Shown here: piece after piece, positions 9,164 to 17,944 of the stretch
Position numbering within the stretch: the first letter of the stretch is position 1
Layout: each line of letters starts with the position of its first letter
NCBI GenBank assembly: GCA_037200985.1
Contig: JBBCGJ010000001.1
Coordinates: forward strand, 2,084,756-2,148,755
Direction: 5' to 3'
Origin: Rhizomicrobium sp.
GTDB taxonomy: Bacteria; Pseudomonadota; Alphaproteobacteria; Micropepsales; Micropepsaceae
Length of the DNA stretch: 64,000 nucleotides
The notes under the pieces: generated by a model
Databases searched by the model: none
Seen by the model: the letters and a program-made list of their open reading frames with translations, nothing else
What the model was told of the DNA's origin: nothing
Position numbers and translations under genes: made by a program

Positions 9164-10504
9164 TCAACCGTGCGCGGCGGGTTTCCGGATCGGCTTGCGG
9201 CCGGTCGACGCGACCGCGATGGTGCCGCCGACCACAACGGTCATCCGCCGGGGGTCGAACAGGCGGGCGGCCGCCCGCTTCACGTCGGCCAGCGTCAGCG
9301 CCCGGATCAACCCGTTGCGGTGGGCGACATAGTCGAGCGGCAGCCCGGAGCGCTGGAAGGAATTGAGCTGCGCGGCAATGCCGGCATTCGAGGCGAAGGC
9401 CAGCGGATAGGACCCGGTGAGATAGGTCTTGGCATCGTCCAGCTCGGCCGCGGTCGGTCCGTGCGCGGCATAGTCCGCCAGCACGCCGCGCATCACGGCG
9501 AGCGAGGCGTCCATCGCGTCCTGCCGCGTCGCGACCTGTCCCAGCACCACGCCGCCGTCCCGGAAATCGGAGAAGCCGGTGGAGATGCCGTAGGTGAGGC
9601 CGCGCTTCTCCCGCACCTCATAGGTCAGCCGCGAGGAGAAGCCGCCGCCGCCCACGATGTAGTTGGCGACATAGCCGGCGAGATAGTCCTTGTCGGCGCG
9701 GGCGAAGCCGGGAAGGCCGAAGATTGCGGTCGGCTGCGGCACGGCCATGGCGACGACCGTCTCGCCCGGCAGACCGGGGCGGACGACCGGCGGCGGCGCG
9801 GGCGGAGCGGCGGCCGGCAAGGGATCGAAGGCCGATTTCAGGAGCGCGGTCAGCGTCGCGGCGTCGATATCGCCGGAGACGGCGATCTTCACGCCGCCCT
9901 TGACCCAATGCGCCGCGGCGAAGGTCTTGAGATCGGCGGCGCCGATCGCGTTCAGGCTCGCGGTCTCGCCATTGACCGGATGGGCGTAGGGATGACGGCC
10001 GAAATAGACCCGGTAGAAGCGGTTGGACGCGACGGCGGCGGGATCGCTTTCGTCCTGGCGGATCGACTGGAGCATCTGGGCCCGCACGCGCTCGATCGCG
10101 TCGGCGTCGAAGCGCGGATGCTGCAGCGCCAGCGCGAACAGGCGGAAGGCCTCCCGGGCCTGCGACGACAGCATGCTCATCGAGAGGACCAGCGCGTCGC
10201 GGTCGGGCGACATGGAAAGCTGGATGGCGCGGTTGGCGATCTCGGACTGATAGGCCTCCGAGGCGAGCGGGCCGGCGCCCTCGTTGAAGAGATAGGCGGC
10301 GAAGGCGGCGAGGCCGGCCTTGCCCGCGGGGTCGTAGGCCGAGCCCGCCGGCAGCGAGACGGCGACGGCCACCATCGGCACGGTGTGGTCCTCCTCGAAC
10401 CAGACCTCTTCGTTCGGGCCGATGTCGAGGCTGCGCGGCGGCGCGGCCAGCGCGGGACCGGCGAGGCCAAGTGCGAACAGAAGCGCGAGCGCGATCTTTT
10501 TCAT
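9164..10504 (-). CDS. M16B peptidase-like protein, non-catalytic subunit
   Basis: 446 residues with a signal peptide (MKKIALALLFALGLAGPALA). Two M16 halves are recognisable, but the zinc motif HxxEH is absent: the equivalent stretch reads LAAFAAYLFNEGAG. The arginine/tyrosine pair of the second half is kept (RLTYEVREKRGLTYG). This split of labour (one subunit with HxxEH, the other with the R/Y pair) is known from heterodimeric M16B peptidases such as Sph2681/Sph2682 of Sphingomonas. Its ATG overlaps the stop of the active subunit gene by four bases, which supports a stoichiometric complex in the periplasm. Confidence 0.9.
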   Translation of the reverse strand: MKKIALALLFALGLAGPALAAPPRSLDIGPNEEVWFEEDHTVPMVAVAVSLPAGSAYDPAGKAGLAAFAAYLFNEGAGPLASEAYQSEIANRAIQLSMSPDRDALVLSMSMLSSQAREAFRLFALALQHPRFDADAIERVRAQMLQSIRQDESDPAAVASNRFYRVYFGRHPYAHPVNGETASLNAIGAADLKTFAAAHWVKGGVKIAVSGDIDAATLTALLKSAFDPLPAAAPPAPPPVVRPGLPGETVVAMAVPQPTAIFGLPGFARADKDYLAGYVANYIVGGGGFSSRLTYEVREKRGLTYGISTGFSDFRDGGVVLGQVATRQDAMDASLAVMRGVLADYAAHGPTAAELDDAKTYLTGSYPLAFASNAGIAAQLNSFQRSGLPLDYVAHRNGLIRALTLADVKRAAARLFDPRRMTVVVGGTIAVASTGRKPIRKPAAHG

Positions 10505-11802
10505 CCCGGACCCGGCGTCAGATAGAGCGAGACGGACTCGCGGGGGACAAGCTGCTCGGCGGCGGCGGCGCGCACGGCATCGGCACCGACCGCCTCGATG
10601 GCGCGCGGCCAGTTCTGCACATCGGCGACGCTGCGCCCCTCGGCGAGCGCCTGGCCGTAGGCGGTGGCGAGCTGGAGCTGGCTGTCGCGGCGGAACACAT
10701 CGTTGGCGATGAGCTGGATCTTGATGTGCGCGAGCGCCGAGGCGTCGGGCGGCGTCCTGGCGAAGCCGGCGAGGATCGCGTCGATCGCATGTTCGAGCCG
10801 GGGCAGCGTCACGCCGGGGCGCGGCGTCGCATAGACCGAGAAGGCGCCGGCATTGCGCGCGTCGCCGTCATAGGACGCGCCGGCGTCGGTCGCGAGCTTC
10901 TGCTCGACCACCAGGGCGCGGTAGAGCACGGCATTGGCGTCGCCGCCGAGCAGCGCGGCCAGGATCTCGAGCGCCTCGGCCTGGCCGGGCCTGCCTTCGC
11001 TGTAGCTCGCCACGCGCCAGCTGCGCGAGAAGCTCGGCACGCCGGCGTCGGGCCGCGCGATGGCGAGGCGCGTTTCGCCGAGCCGCGCGGGCTCGGCATA
11101 GGCCGCGCGGGGATCGAGGGCGCGCGCCGGCACTTTCGCCAAGGTCTCGGCGGCCGCCGCCTTTACATCTTCGGGCGTCACGTCGCCGACCTCGACCAGG
11201 ATCGCGTTGTTCGGCGCGTAGTGGCGGTCGTAGAAATCCTGCGCCTCGGCGCGGCCCAGGCGATGGACCTCGTCCGGCCAGCCGATCACCGGCCTGCCAT
11301 AGGGATGCGAGAGATAGAGCGCGGCGTCGACCTGCTCGGCGGCGAGCGAGCTGGGCACGTTGTCGACGCGCATGCGGCGCTCCTCGAGCACGACGTCGCG
11401 CTCGGTCTTCACGCCGGTGTCGGTGAGTTCGAGATGCGCCATGCGGTCGGCCTCGAGCCCCATGACGAGCTTCAGGCGGTCGCGCGCGATCTGGACGTAG
11501 AAGGCGGTGTAGTCCTCGGTGGTGAAGGCGTTGTCCTCGCCGCCGTTCCTGGCGACCAGGCGCGAGAAGCTGTCGCCGGGCTCGGCCTTGGTGCCGCGGA
11601 ACATCATGTGCTCGAAGAAATGGGCGAGGCCGGAATGGCCGGCCGGATCGTCCATGCCGCCGACCTTGTACCAGATCATCTGGGTGACGACGGGCGCGCG
11701 ATGATCGGGAATGACCACGACCTGCATGCCGTTGGGGAGCACGAACTGGGTGACGGATTCGGCGGCGGAAGCGGACCCCAGCGAAAGCAGCGAAGCAGCC
11801 AT
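10501..11802 (-). CDS. M16B zinc metallopeptidase, catalytic subunit
   Basis: 433 residues with an N-terminal signal peptide (MAASLLSLGSASAA). The inverted zinc motif HxxEH is intact in SGLAHFFEHMMFRGT, with the downstream glutamate in the ERDVVLEERR region. It should form a periplasmic heterodimer with the product of the next gene, whose start overlaps its stop (ATGA). The chosen ATG (11800-11802) lies only 17 bases from a family-A repeat; the frame runs back through that repeat with LCAV just before the ATG, so the original start may have been altered when the repeat was placed there. Confidence 0.92.
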   Translation of the reverse strand: MAASLLSLGSASAAESVTQFVLPNGMQVVVIPDHRAPVVTQMIWYKVGGMDDPAGHSGLAHFFEHMMFRGTKAEPGDSFSRLVARNGGEDNAFTTEDYTAFYVQIARDRLKLVMGLEADRMAHLELTDTGVKTERDVVLEERRMRVDNVPSSLAAEQVDAALYLSHPYGRPVIGWPDEVHRLGRAEAQDFYDRHYAPNNAILVEVGDVTPEDVKAAAAETLAKVPARALDPRAAYAEPARLGETRLAIARPDAGVPSFSRSWRVASYSEGRPGQAEALEILAALLGGDANAVLYRALVVEQKLATDAGASYDGDARNAGAFSVYATPRPGVTLPRLEHAIDAILAGFARTPPDASALAHIKIQLIANDVFRRDSQLQLATAYGQALAEGRSVADVQNWPRAIEAVGADAVRAAAAEQLVPRESVSLYLTPGPG

Positions 11803-11818
11803 GACGGCGCAGAGGGCT

Positions 11819-11950
11819 ACCCTCCCCTTGAGGGAGGGTCGAAATTTGCGGAGCAAATTTCGGGGAGGGGTCCGGCCCCTGCGCAGAACCCCTCCCCGAA
11901 AAATCTTCGCTGCGCTCCGATTTTTCGACCCTCCCTCAAGGGGAGGGTAG
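11819..11950. repeat. Palindromic intergenic repeat, family A, copy 2
   Basis: Same architecture as copy 1: outer arms ACCCTCCCCTTGAGGGAGGG and CCCTCCCTCAAGGGGAGGGT, inner blocks GTCGAAATTTGCGGAGC and AAATTTCGGGGAGGGG, then ACCCCTCCCCGAAAAATC and GATTTTTCGACC. It fills the gap between the BamF-like gene stop (11964) and the M16 start (11802). Confidence 0.88.
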
Positions 11951-11963
11951 AAGGCGGAGCGCA

Positions 11964-12560
11964 TCAAAACGGCCAGAGGCCGCCGAGCCAGCCATCGTCG
12001 CTGTTCCTGCTCGAATCGTCGGGCGAGGAGGGACGCGGCGCGGGCGCAGCGCCAGGCGCGACCGGCGTGCCGGCACGGGCGGCGTCGACGCGGCGGGCCT
12101 CGGCGTCGGCATCGACCGGCGTCGAGCCCGGTTCGGGCGACGGACCTTTCCAGAACAGGACGTCGTTGGCGAAGCTGTCGTCGGAGGCGCGCATGCCCCG
12201 CGCGTCGGAGGCGATCTGCTGGCGGATGGCGGGATCGGCGTTCTGCACGCCGGCGGCGGCGAGGAAGTAGCGCTCGCCCGGGCTCATCGTGGCGGGCAGC
12301 GTGGAGGCGACGGTCGCCTGGTCGGCGTTGAACAGCGCGTTCTGCGCGGACTGGGTCGGCTCGATCTGGTTGGTCGGCGCGGTGCCCGGCGCCGGCGGCT
12401 TCAGGTTGAAGTCGGGCGGGATGACGAGCGGCGCCTTGGTGACGACCGCGAACTCGTCCGGCGAATCCTTGCCCTGGCCCGAGGCGCTGCGGATCTGCTC
12501 GCAGCCGGACAGCGCGGCGGCCGCGGCGAGCGCGATGGCCAGAAGGGTGCGCGAATGCAT
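11964..12560 (-). CDS. DUF3035 / BamF-like outer-membrane lipoprotein
   Basis: 198 residues with a lipoprotein signal: hydrophobic stretch and lipobox LSGC, cleavage before Cys at about residue 20. The segment DEFAVVTKAPLVIPPDF is the conserved motif of DUF3035 proteins, which is shared with the N-terminus of BamC and was used to define BamF in alphaproteobacteria. By that family assignment it is an accessory lipoprotein of the outer-membrane barrel-assembly (BAM) machine. The rest is low-complexity, Pro/Ala-rich. It follows lspA by 28 bases, sensible for a protein that needs signal peptidase II. Confidence 0.82.
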   Translation of the reverse strand: MHSRTLLAIALAAAAALSGCEQIRSASGQGKDSPDEFAVVTKAPLVIPPDFNLKPPAPGTAPTNQIEPTQSAQNALFNADQATVASTLPATMSPGERYFLAAAGVQNADPAIRQQIASDARGMRASDDSFANDVLFWKGPSPEPGSTPVDADAEARRVDAARAGTPVAPGAAPAPRPSSPDDSSRNSDDGWLGGLWPF

Positions 12561-12588
12561 GGACTACTCCCGAACTTGTCTATTCCGT

Positions 12589-13104
12589 TCAACCCGGTTC
12601 GTGGCCCGGGTGCGCCTCCGGCCGCATCAGCGCGTCGTACAGCAGCGCGATCACGCCGAAGGTGATCGCCGCGTCGGCCACGTTGAACACATACCAGTCA
12701 TAGCCGAAGACGTAAAAGTGGAAAAAGTCGGCAACCTTTCCGTAGATCAGCCGGTCGATCAGGTTGTTCCCGATGGCGCCGCCGATAACCAGGCCCAGCC
12801 CGATCGCCAGCGCCCGCCTTGTCGCGTTCCACAGCCACCATCCGAGGCCGATTACCGCCAAAAGCGACAGGAAAACCAGGAAGGCCGAGCCCAGCCGGCT
12901 GTGCGCCGGGAACAGGCCGTAGCTGACGCCGGGATTCCAGACCATCACGAGATTAAAGAACGGCAATACTTGGATGGCCTGGCCGGCAACCATGTCCTTG
13001 AAGCCATAGCCGTAGAGCAGGAGCAGCTTGCTCGCCTGGTCCAGCAGCAGGGCGAGCGCGGCCGAGGCCAGGCCCCAATCGCGCGGGGACATGGTTAGCG
13101 GCAT
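12589..13104 (-). CDS. lspA: Lipoprotein signal peptidase (signal peptidase II)
   Basis: 171 residues with four membrane segments. The catalytic aspartates lie in the conserved blocks GGAIGNNLIDR and FNVADAAITFG. It cleaves prolipoproteins before the lipid-modified cysteine in the inner membrane. I chose ATG 13102-13104 because GGAG lies 7 bases upstream; an in-frame ATG at 13092 has no such site. A family-B repeat begins 15 bases upstream and contributes the purine-rich leader. It is probably co-transcribed with the BamF-like gene and M16 pair. Confidence 0.94.
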   Translation of the reverse strand: MPLTMSPRDWGLASAALALLLDQASKLLLLYGYGFKDMVAGQAIQVLPFFNLVMVWNPGVSYGLFPAHSRLGSAFLVFLSLLAVIGLGWWLWNATRRALAIGLGLVIGGAIGNNLIDRLIYGKVADFFHFYVFGYDWYVFNVADAAITFGVIALLYDALMRPEAHPGHEPG

Positions 13105-13118
13105 GGGGCTGCTCCGTT

Positions 13119-13265
13119 CTCCTCCCCCGCTGTAGCGGAGGAGGTGCCGAGCGAAGCGGTCCGTAGCGACAGCGTACGGACGAGGGGGCCATCGCACAGG
13201 CCCCCTCCGTCACGGCTCCGCTTCGCTACGCCGTGCCACCTCCCCCGCAACAGCGGGGGAGGAAA
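13119..13265. repeat. Palindromic intergenic repeat, family B, copy 2
   Basis: About 147 bases: left arm CTCCTCCCCCGCTGTAGCGG, right arm CCCGCAACAGCGGGGGAGG, inner arms GAGGTGCCGAGCGAAGCG and CGCTTCGCTACGCCGTGCC, and a central GTACGGACGAGGGGGCC / GGCCCCCTCC. It separates ileS from lspA and ends four bases before the ileS stop codon. Confidence 0.88.
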
Positions 13266-13269
13266 AAGC

Positions 13270-16161
13270 TCAAGCGGCATCGACGGCCTCGCTGCAGCGG
13301 TTGCAGAGGTCGGGATGGTTCGGGTGGGTGCCGACCTCGGGCAGGATCATCCAGCAGCGGGCGCATTTGTCGCCCTCGGCGTGATGGAATTCCACCGCCG
13401 CGCCGGCGACGTCGGGCAGGCGGAAGACGTCGTCCGGCGGCGTATGGGTGGAGACCTTGGCGCCCGAAGTGATCGCGATCTCGCCGAGATCGAGGCCGTC
13501 GAACAGCGCGGCATCGGCCGCCTCGGCGACATAGAGCACGGGCCGCGCTTCCAGGCTGGCGCCGATCACCTTGTCGCGGCGCTTGAGCTCCAGCGCGCCG
13601 GTGACGACGCGGCGGAGCGTGCGGATGCGGTTCCACTTTTCGATCAGCGCGTCGTTCCGCCAGCCCTCCGGCGTCGCGGGAAAGACCTGGAGATGGACGC
13701 TCTCATGCTCGCCGGGGAAGCGGTGCAGCCAGGCTTCTTCCATGGTGAAGCAGAGCAGCGGCGCCAGCCAGGTGACGACGCGGCGGAAGACCTCGTCGGT
13801 CACGGTGCGGGCGGAGCGGCGGCGCACCGCGCGTTTCGAGTCGCAATAGAGCGAGTCCTTGCGGATGTCGAAATAGAACGCCGAGAGTTCGTTGGTGCAG
13901 AACGAGAAGACCGTGTTGTAGACGCGGTTGAAGTCGTAGCTCTCGTAACCCTCGCGCACCAAGCCGTCGAGCTCGGCGAGCTTGGCGAGGATGTAGCGCT
14001 CCAGCTCCGGCATTTCGGCCGGCGCGATGCGCTCGGCCTCGTCGAAGCCCGAAAGGTTCGCCAGCATGAAGCGGATCGTGTTGCGCAGGCGGCGATAGGC
14101 GTCGGCATTCGCCTGGATGACGTCGCTGCCCATGCGCAGGTCTTGCGTGAAATCCGAGGAGGCGACCCAGAGACGGAAGATGTCGGCGCCGTTCTTCTCG
14201 GCGATCGCCTGGGGCAGGATCACATTGCCGACCGATTTCGACATCTTGTCGCCCTCGCGGTCGAGCACGAAGCCGGCGGTCAGGACTTCGTCATAGGGCG
14301 CGCGGCCGCGCGTGGCGCAGCTTTCCAGCAGCGAGGACTGGAACCAGCCGCGATGCTGGTCGGAGCCTTCGAGATAGAGGTCGGCATGGTCCTTCCGCGG
14401 CCATTCCGGCTCCAGCGGCTGCTCCACCGTGAAGACGTGAGTCGAGCCGGAGTCGAACCAGACATCGAGGATGTCCTTCACCTGCTCGTAGTCGTCGGCG
14501 TTGCGGTCAGGCCCAAGGAAGCGCGCGGCGGAGCCGGGCTTGTACCAGGCGTCGGCGCCTTCTTCGCGGAAGGCCTCGGTGATGCGGGCGTTGACCTCGG
14601 GATCGAACAGCACGGCCTGCGTCTTCTTCTCGACGAAGATCGCGAGCGGCACGCCCCAGGCGCGCTGGCGCGAGAGGACCCAGTCGGGCCGGTCCTTCAC
14701 CATGCCGGCGAGGCGGTTCTCGCCGGATTTGGGGAACCATTTGGTGTCGTGGATCGCCGTCATGGCGCGGGCGCGCAGCGTGTCGGCCGGATCGCCGGTG
14801 ATCGGCTTGTCCATCGCGACGAACCATTGCGGCGTGGCGCGGAAGATCACCGGCGCGCGGGAGCGCCACGAATGCGGATAGGAATGGCGGAGCGTGCCCT
14901 GGGCGAGCAGCGCGTGGGCCTCGATCAGCGCGGCGATGACGGATTTGTTGGCGTCGCCGTCCTTCTTGCCGTCGCGCGACAGGATGAACTTGCCGGCAAA
15001 CAGCGGGACGTTGGCCGAGAACGAACCGTCTTCCTTCACGACGTTGAACGCGTCGGGATTGGTCCGCGCATAGTCGGGGAAATTGTGGAGGATGAGTTCG
15101 AAGTCTTCCTCGCCATGGCCGGGCGCGGTGTGGACGAAACCGGTGCCGGTGTCGGCGGTGACGTGGTCGCCTGGGAGGACGGGCACGTCGAAGTCGAAGC
15201 CCTGGCCGCGGAACGGATGCGCGGCGAGCGCGCCCTTCGGATCGGCTGCGCCGAGACGATTCAGCACGATCTTCGCATGCTTGGCGGTCTGATCGGCCAG
15301 CGCATCGGCCAGCGCGATCCTCTCGCCCGGCTTGGCAAGAGCGCCCTCCTCGACGGCGGTCACTTCATAGAGGCCGTAATCCATCGTCGGCGAATAGGCG
15401 ATGGCGCGATTGCCGGGGATGGTCCAGGGCGTCGTCGTCCAGATCACGATGCTGGCGCCCTTGAGCGCGCCGGAGACGACCGGAAACTTCACATAGATCG
15501 TCGGGCTGGTCTTGTCGTGATACTCGACCTCGGCCTCGGCGAGCGCGGTCTTCTCCACCGGCGACCACATCACGGGGCGGAAGCCGCGATAGAGCAGCTT
15601 GTTGGCGACGAATTTGTGCAGCTCGCCGGCGATCACCGCCTCGGCGCGGTAGTCCATCGTGGTGTAGGGCTTGTACCATTCGCCCATGCAGCCAAGCCGG
15701 ATAAACTGCTTGCGCTGGACGCCGATCCAGTGCTCGGCGAAGGCGCGGCAATCCTTGCGCAGCACGTCGATCGGCACGTCGTCCTTCGACTTGCCTTCCT
15801 TGCGGTATTTCTCCTCGATCTTCCATTCGATCGGCAGGCCGTGGCAGTCCCAGCCCGGGATGTAGGGCGCGTCGTAACCGAGGAAGCCTCTGCTCCGCAC
15901 CACGATGTCCTTCAGCACCTTGTTCAGGCCGGTGCCGGAATGGATTTCGCCGTTCGCGTAGGGCGGGCCGTCATGCAGGACGAAGAGCGGGCGGCCTTTC
16001 GCCTGTTTGCGGATGCGACCGTAGAGATCGATCGCGTCCCAGCGCGCCAGCCATTGCGGCTCGGCCTTGGGCAGGCCGGCCTGCATGGGAAAGGAGGTTT
16101 CGGGCAGGAAGAGCGTGGCGCGGTAGTCGTGCGCGTCGGAGGGGGTGTCGGTCTTGGACAT
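13270..16161 (-). CDS. ileS: Isoleucyl-tRNA synthetase
   Basis: 963 residues, full length. The class I signature HIGH appears as HSGT in YANGEIHSGTGLNK; HIGT is common in this lineage, HSGT is unusual. The second signature GDKMSKSVGN is intact. The CP1 editing domain is present (WTTTPWTIPGN), as is the C-terminal zinc-binding end with two Cys pairs (KCARCW ... LCNRC). It charges tRNA-Ile. It is separated from ribF by a repeat-bearing gap. Confidence 0.97.
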   Translation of the reverse strand: MSKTDTPSDAHDYRATLFLPETSFPMQAGLPKAEPQWLARWDAIDLYGRIRKQAKGRPLFVLHDGPPYANGEIHSGTGLNKVLKDIVVRSRGFLGYDAPYIPGWDCHGLPIEWKIEEKYRKEGKSKDDVPIDVLRKDCRAFAEHWIGVQRKQFIRLGCMGEWYKPYTTMDYRAEAVIAGELHKFVANKLLYRGFRPVMWSPVEKTALAEAEVEYHDKTSPTIYVKFPVVSGALKGASIVIWTTTPWTIPGNRAIAYSPTMDYGLYEVTAVEEGALAKPGERIALADALADQTAKHAKIVLNRLGAADPKGALAAHPFRGQGFDFDVPVLPGDHVTADTGTGFVHTAPGHGEEDFELILHNFPDYARTNPDAFNVVKEDGSFSANVPLFAGKFILSRDGKKDGDANKSVIAALIEAHALLAQGTLRHSYPHSWRSRAPVIFRATPQWFVAMDKPITGDPADTLRARAMTAIHDTKWFPKSGENRLAGMVKDRPDWVLSRQRAWGVPLAIFVEKKTQAVLFDPEVNARITEAFREEGADAWYKPGSAARFLGPDRNADDYEQVKDILDVWFDSGSTHVFTVEQPLEPEWPRKDHADLYLEGSDQHRGWFQSSLLESCATRGRAPYDEVLTAGFVLDREGDKMSKSVGNVILPQAIAEKNGADIFRLWVASSDFTQDLRMGSDVIQANADAYRRLRNTIRFMLANLSGFDEAERIAPAEMPELERYILAKLAELDGLVREGYESYDFNRVYNTVFSFCTNELSAFYFDIRKDSLYCDSKRAVRRRSARTVTDEVFRRVVTWLAPLLCFTMEEAWLHRFPGEHESVHLQVFPATPEGWRNDALIEKWNRIRTLRRVVTGALELKRRDKVIGASLEARPVLYVAEAADAALFDGLDLGEIAITSGAKVSTHTPPDDVFRLPDVAGAAVEFHHAEGDKCARCWMILPEVGTHPNHPDLCNRCSEAVDAA

Positions 16162-16471
16162 GTCTTTCAGGCTTTCGCGGGAGTGTGTGGGATCGAGACC
16201 CGGCCGTCCGCGCGTAAGGGCTTACCCCCGGCACGGAGCCGGGCGGCAAATTCGCGAATGTCCCGCGAAATCAAGCATCTGGTTCAAGCCCGCCAAATCA
16301 GCCCGTGCGTTCTAACAGCGGGGCGGGGACGGGTCCAGCGGCCATGTTTCCTGCCCGCTTTTGCGGGGGAGGCGGCACGCGAAGCGCAGCGTAGGCTGAC
16401 GGAGGGCGTCTTCGCGCGGTCCCCCTCCGCCTCGCTGCGCTCGGCACCTCCCCAACAGCGGGGGAGGAAAT
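16162..16471. other. Intergenic region upstream of ileS
   Basis: 310 bases without a gene. The part next to ileS (16162-16346) presumably holds its promoter, though I found no clear -35/-10 pair. It contains a short inverted repeat CGTAAGGGCTTACCCC. The rest is a family-B repeat. Confidence 0.6.
16347..16470. repeat. Palindromic intergenic repeat, family B, copy 3
   Basis: About 124 bases between TTTCCTGCCCGCTTTTGCGG and CCCAACAGCGGGGGAGGAAA, with inner arms GGCGGCACGCGAAGCGCAGC and TCGCTGCGCTCGGCACC. Its right edge lies one base before the ribF stop codon, just as copy 1 abuts pgi. Confidence 0.87.
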
Positions 16472-17419
16472 TCATTGCACAACGGCGAGGACCTTTCGTG
16501 CCGCCTCGCCGTCCTTCGCGATCTGCGCCTTCAGGGCCTCCAGACCGTCGAGCTTCGCTTCGGGGCGGAGATAGGCCACGAACTCCACCGCCATGTGCTT
16601 GCCGTAGAGGTCGCCGGAAAAATCGAACAGATAGGTCTCCAGCATCGGGACCTTGGTCTCGAACATCGGGCGGATGCCGAAATTGGCCACGCCGTCATGG
16701 TTCGACACCACCGCGTCGTCCTCGAACACTTTCGCCCGCACCGCATAGATGCCGAAGGCGGGCTGGAGACTGTCGACGAGGCGCATGTTCGCGGTCGGAA
16801 AGCCGATGGTGCGGCCGCGCTTGTCGCCGTGCTCGACGCGGCCCTCCACCGACCAGGGATGGCCGAGCAGCCGCGCGGCAAGATCGGGCTTGCCCGCCTT
16901 CAGCGCGTCGCGGATCTCGGTCGAGGAGATCTTGTCGCTGCCATGCGCCAGCACCGGATCGAACAGCGTGACGCCGAAACCCTCCATCTCGCCCATATAG
17001 GCCAGCATCGTCGTGTTGCCCGCCCTGCCCTTGCCGAACTGGAAATCGCGGCCGACCACGACGGCGCCGACGGCGAGGCCGTCCACCAGCACGTCCATCA
17101 CGAAATCGGGCGCCGCCTTGGCCGCCATCCCGGCATCGAAGGCGAGCGCATAGAGCACGTCGGCGCCCAGCCCGGCGATCAGCCGCGCCTTCGCGCGGAA
17201 CGGCGTCAGGCGGAACGATTCGGGCGAGGGACGGAAGAATTCCTGCGGATGCGGCTCGAAGGCGAGGACGCCGAGGGGGGCGTGACGCTCCTCCGCCATG
17301 CGGCGCGCCTCGCCGATCAATGCCTGATGGCCCAGATGCACGCCGTCGAAATTGCCGACCGCCACCACCGCGCCCTTATAGGCGTCGGGAACATCGTTGG
17401 CGTGGCGGAAGATTTTCAT
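16472..17419 (-). CDS. ribF: Bifunctional riboflavin kinase / FAD synthetase
   Basis: 315 residues. The N-terminal FMN adenylyltransferase domain has GNFDGVHLGHQALI (nucleotidyltransferase HxGH) and VVGRDFQFGKGRAGN; the C-terminal flavokinase domain has the GRTIGFPTANM motif and the metal-site pattern around DGVANFGIRP. It makes FMN and FAD from riboflavin. Two adjacent ATGs exist (17420-17422 and 17417-17419); the second has the better spacing to GAGAGGG, which is the edge of a partial family-A repeat. Confidence 0.96.
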   Translation of the reverse strand: MKIFRHANDVPDAYKGAVVAVGNFDGVHLGHQALIGEARRMAEERHAPLGVLAFEPHPQEFFRPSPESFRLTPFRAKARLIAGLGADVLYALAFDAGMAAKAAPDFVMDVLVDGLAVGAVVVGRDFQFGKGRAGNTTMLAYMGEMEGFGVTLFDPVLAHGSDKISSTEIRDALKAGKPDLAARLLGHPWSVEGRVEHGDKRGRTIGFPTANMRLVDSLQPAFGIYAVRAKVFEDDAVVSNHDGVANFGIRPMFETKVPMLETYLFDFSGDLYGKHMAVEFVAYLRPEAKLDGLEALKAQIAKDGEAARKVLAVVQ

Positions 17420-17423
17420 CATC

Positions 17424-17448
17424 TACCCTCTCTCAAGGGGAGGGTGGA
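17424..17448. repeat. Partial family-A repeat arm upstream of ribF
   Basis: The hairpin TACCCTCTCTCAAGGGGAGG corresponds to the outer arm of the family-A repeats. On the minus strand its end forms the ribosome-binding sequence of ribF. Confidence 0.65.
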
Positions 17449-17478
17449 ACGGTGCGCTTGAGGCCGAACCCGCAAACA

Positions 17479-17901
17479 TCACCCCTTGGGTTTTGCCGGC
17501 GCCATGACGAGGGCCTCGCCGTCGACCACGGTGGTCTCGCCGACCTTGGCAACGCAGTCGAACACCACGCGGCGCTTCTCCGGCACGACCTCGCGCACCG
17601 TGCAGGTCGCCACCACCGTGTCGCCGATGCGCACCGGCGCCTTGAAGCGCGTGGTCAGCGACATGAAGATCGTGCCCGGGCCCGGCATCTTCATGCCGAG
17701 CACGGTCGAGATGTAGCTCGCCGACAGCACCCCATGGGCGATGCGGCCCTTGAAGATCGTGGTTTTGGCGAAATCCTCGTCGAAATGTACGGGATTGGTG
17801 TCGCCGGACACCTCGCCGAACTTCTCGATGTCGGACTCGGTGACGGTCTTGGCGAAGCTCTCCGACATGCCGGGCTTCAGGTCTTCGATGTAATAGGGCA
17901 T
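17479..17901 (-). CDS. MaoC-family (R)-specific enoyl-CoA hydratase
   Basis: 140 residues, one hot-dog domain. The hydratase-2 motif with its catalytic Asp and His is in SGDTNPVHFDEDFAK, followed by IAHGVLSASYIS on the hot-dog helix. PhaJ-type members hydrate trans-2-enoyl-CoA to (R)-3-hydroxyacyl-CoA and feed polyhydroxyalkanoate synthesis; others act in fatty-acid pathways. No pha gene is adjacent, so the pathway is open. Confidence 0.9.
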   Translation of the reverse strand: MPYYIEDLKPGMSESFAKTVTESDIEKFGEVSGDTNPVHFDEDFAKTTIFKGRIAHGVLSASYISTVLGMKMPGPGTIFMSLTTRFKAPVRIGDTVVATCTVREVVPEKRRVVFDCVAKVGETTVVDGEALVMAPAKPKG

Positions 17902-17944
17902 GGGCGCCTCGTGTTGCCGACAGATGTTCTATCGGTTCGCGCCG

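Noticed and set aside
2490..16470. Long palindromes as Rho-independent terminators
   Set aside because: They lack a T-run, lie also before start codons and recur as families, so repeat elements explain them better, though they may still affect transcript ends.
13144..16971. A 1275-codon open frame on the plus strand opposite ileS
   Set aside because: It lies antisense to a clear ileS, runs through intergenic repeats, has a low-complexity Arg/Ala/Gly/Val-rich translation and no known motif; long antisense frames are expected at this GC content.
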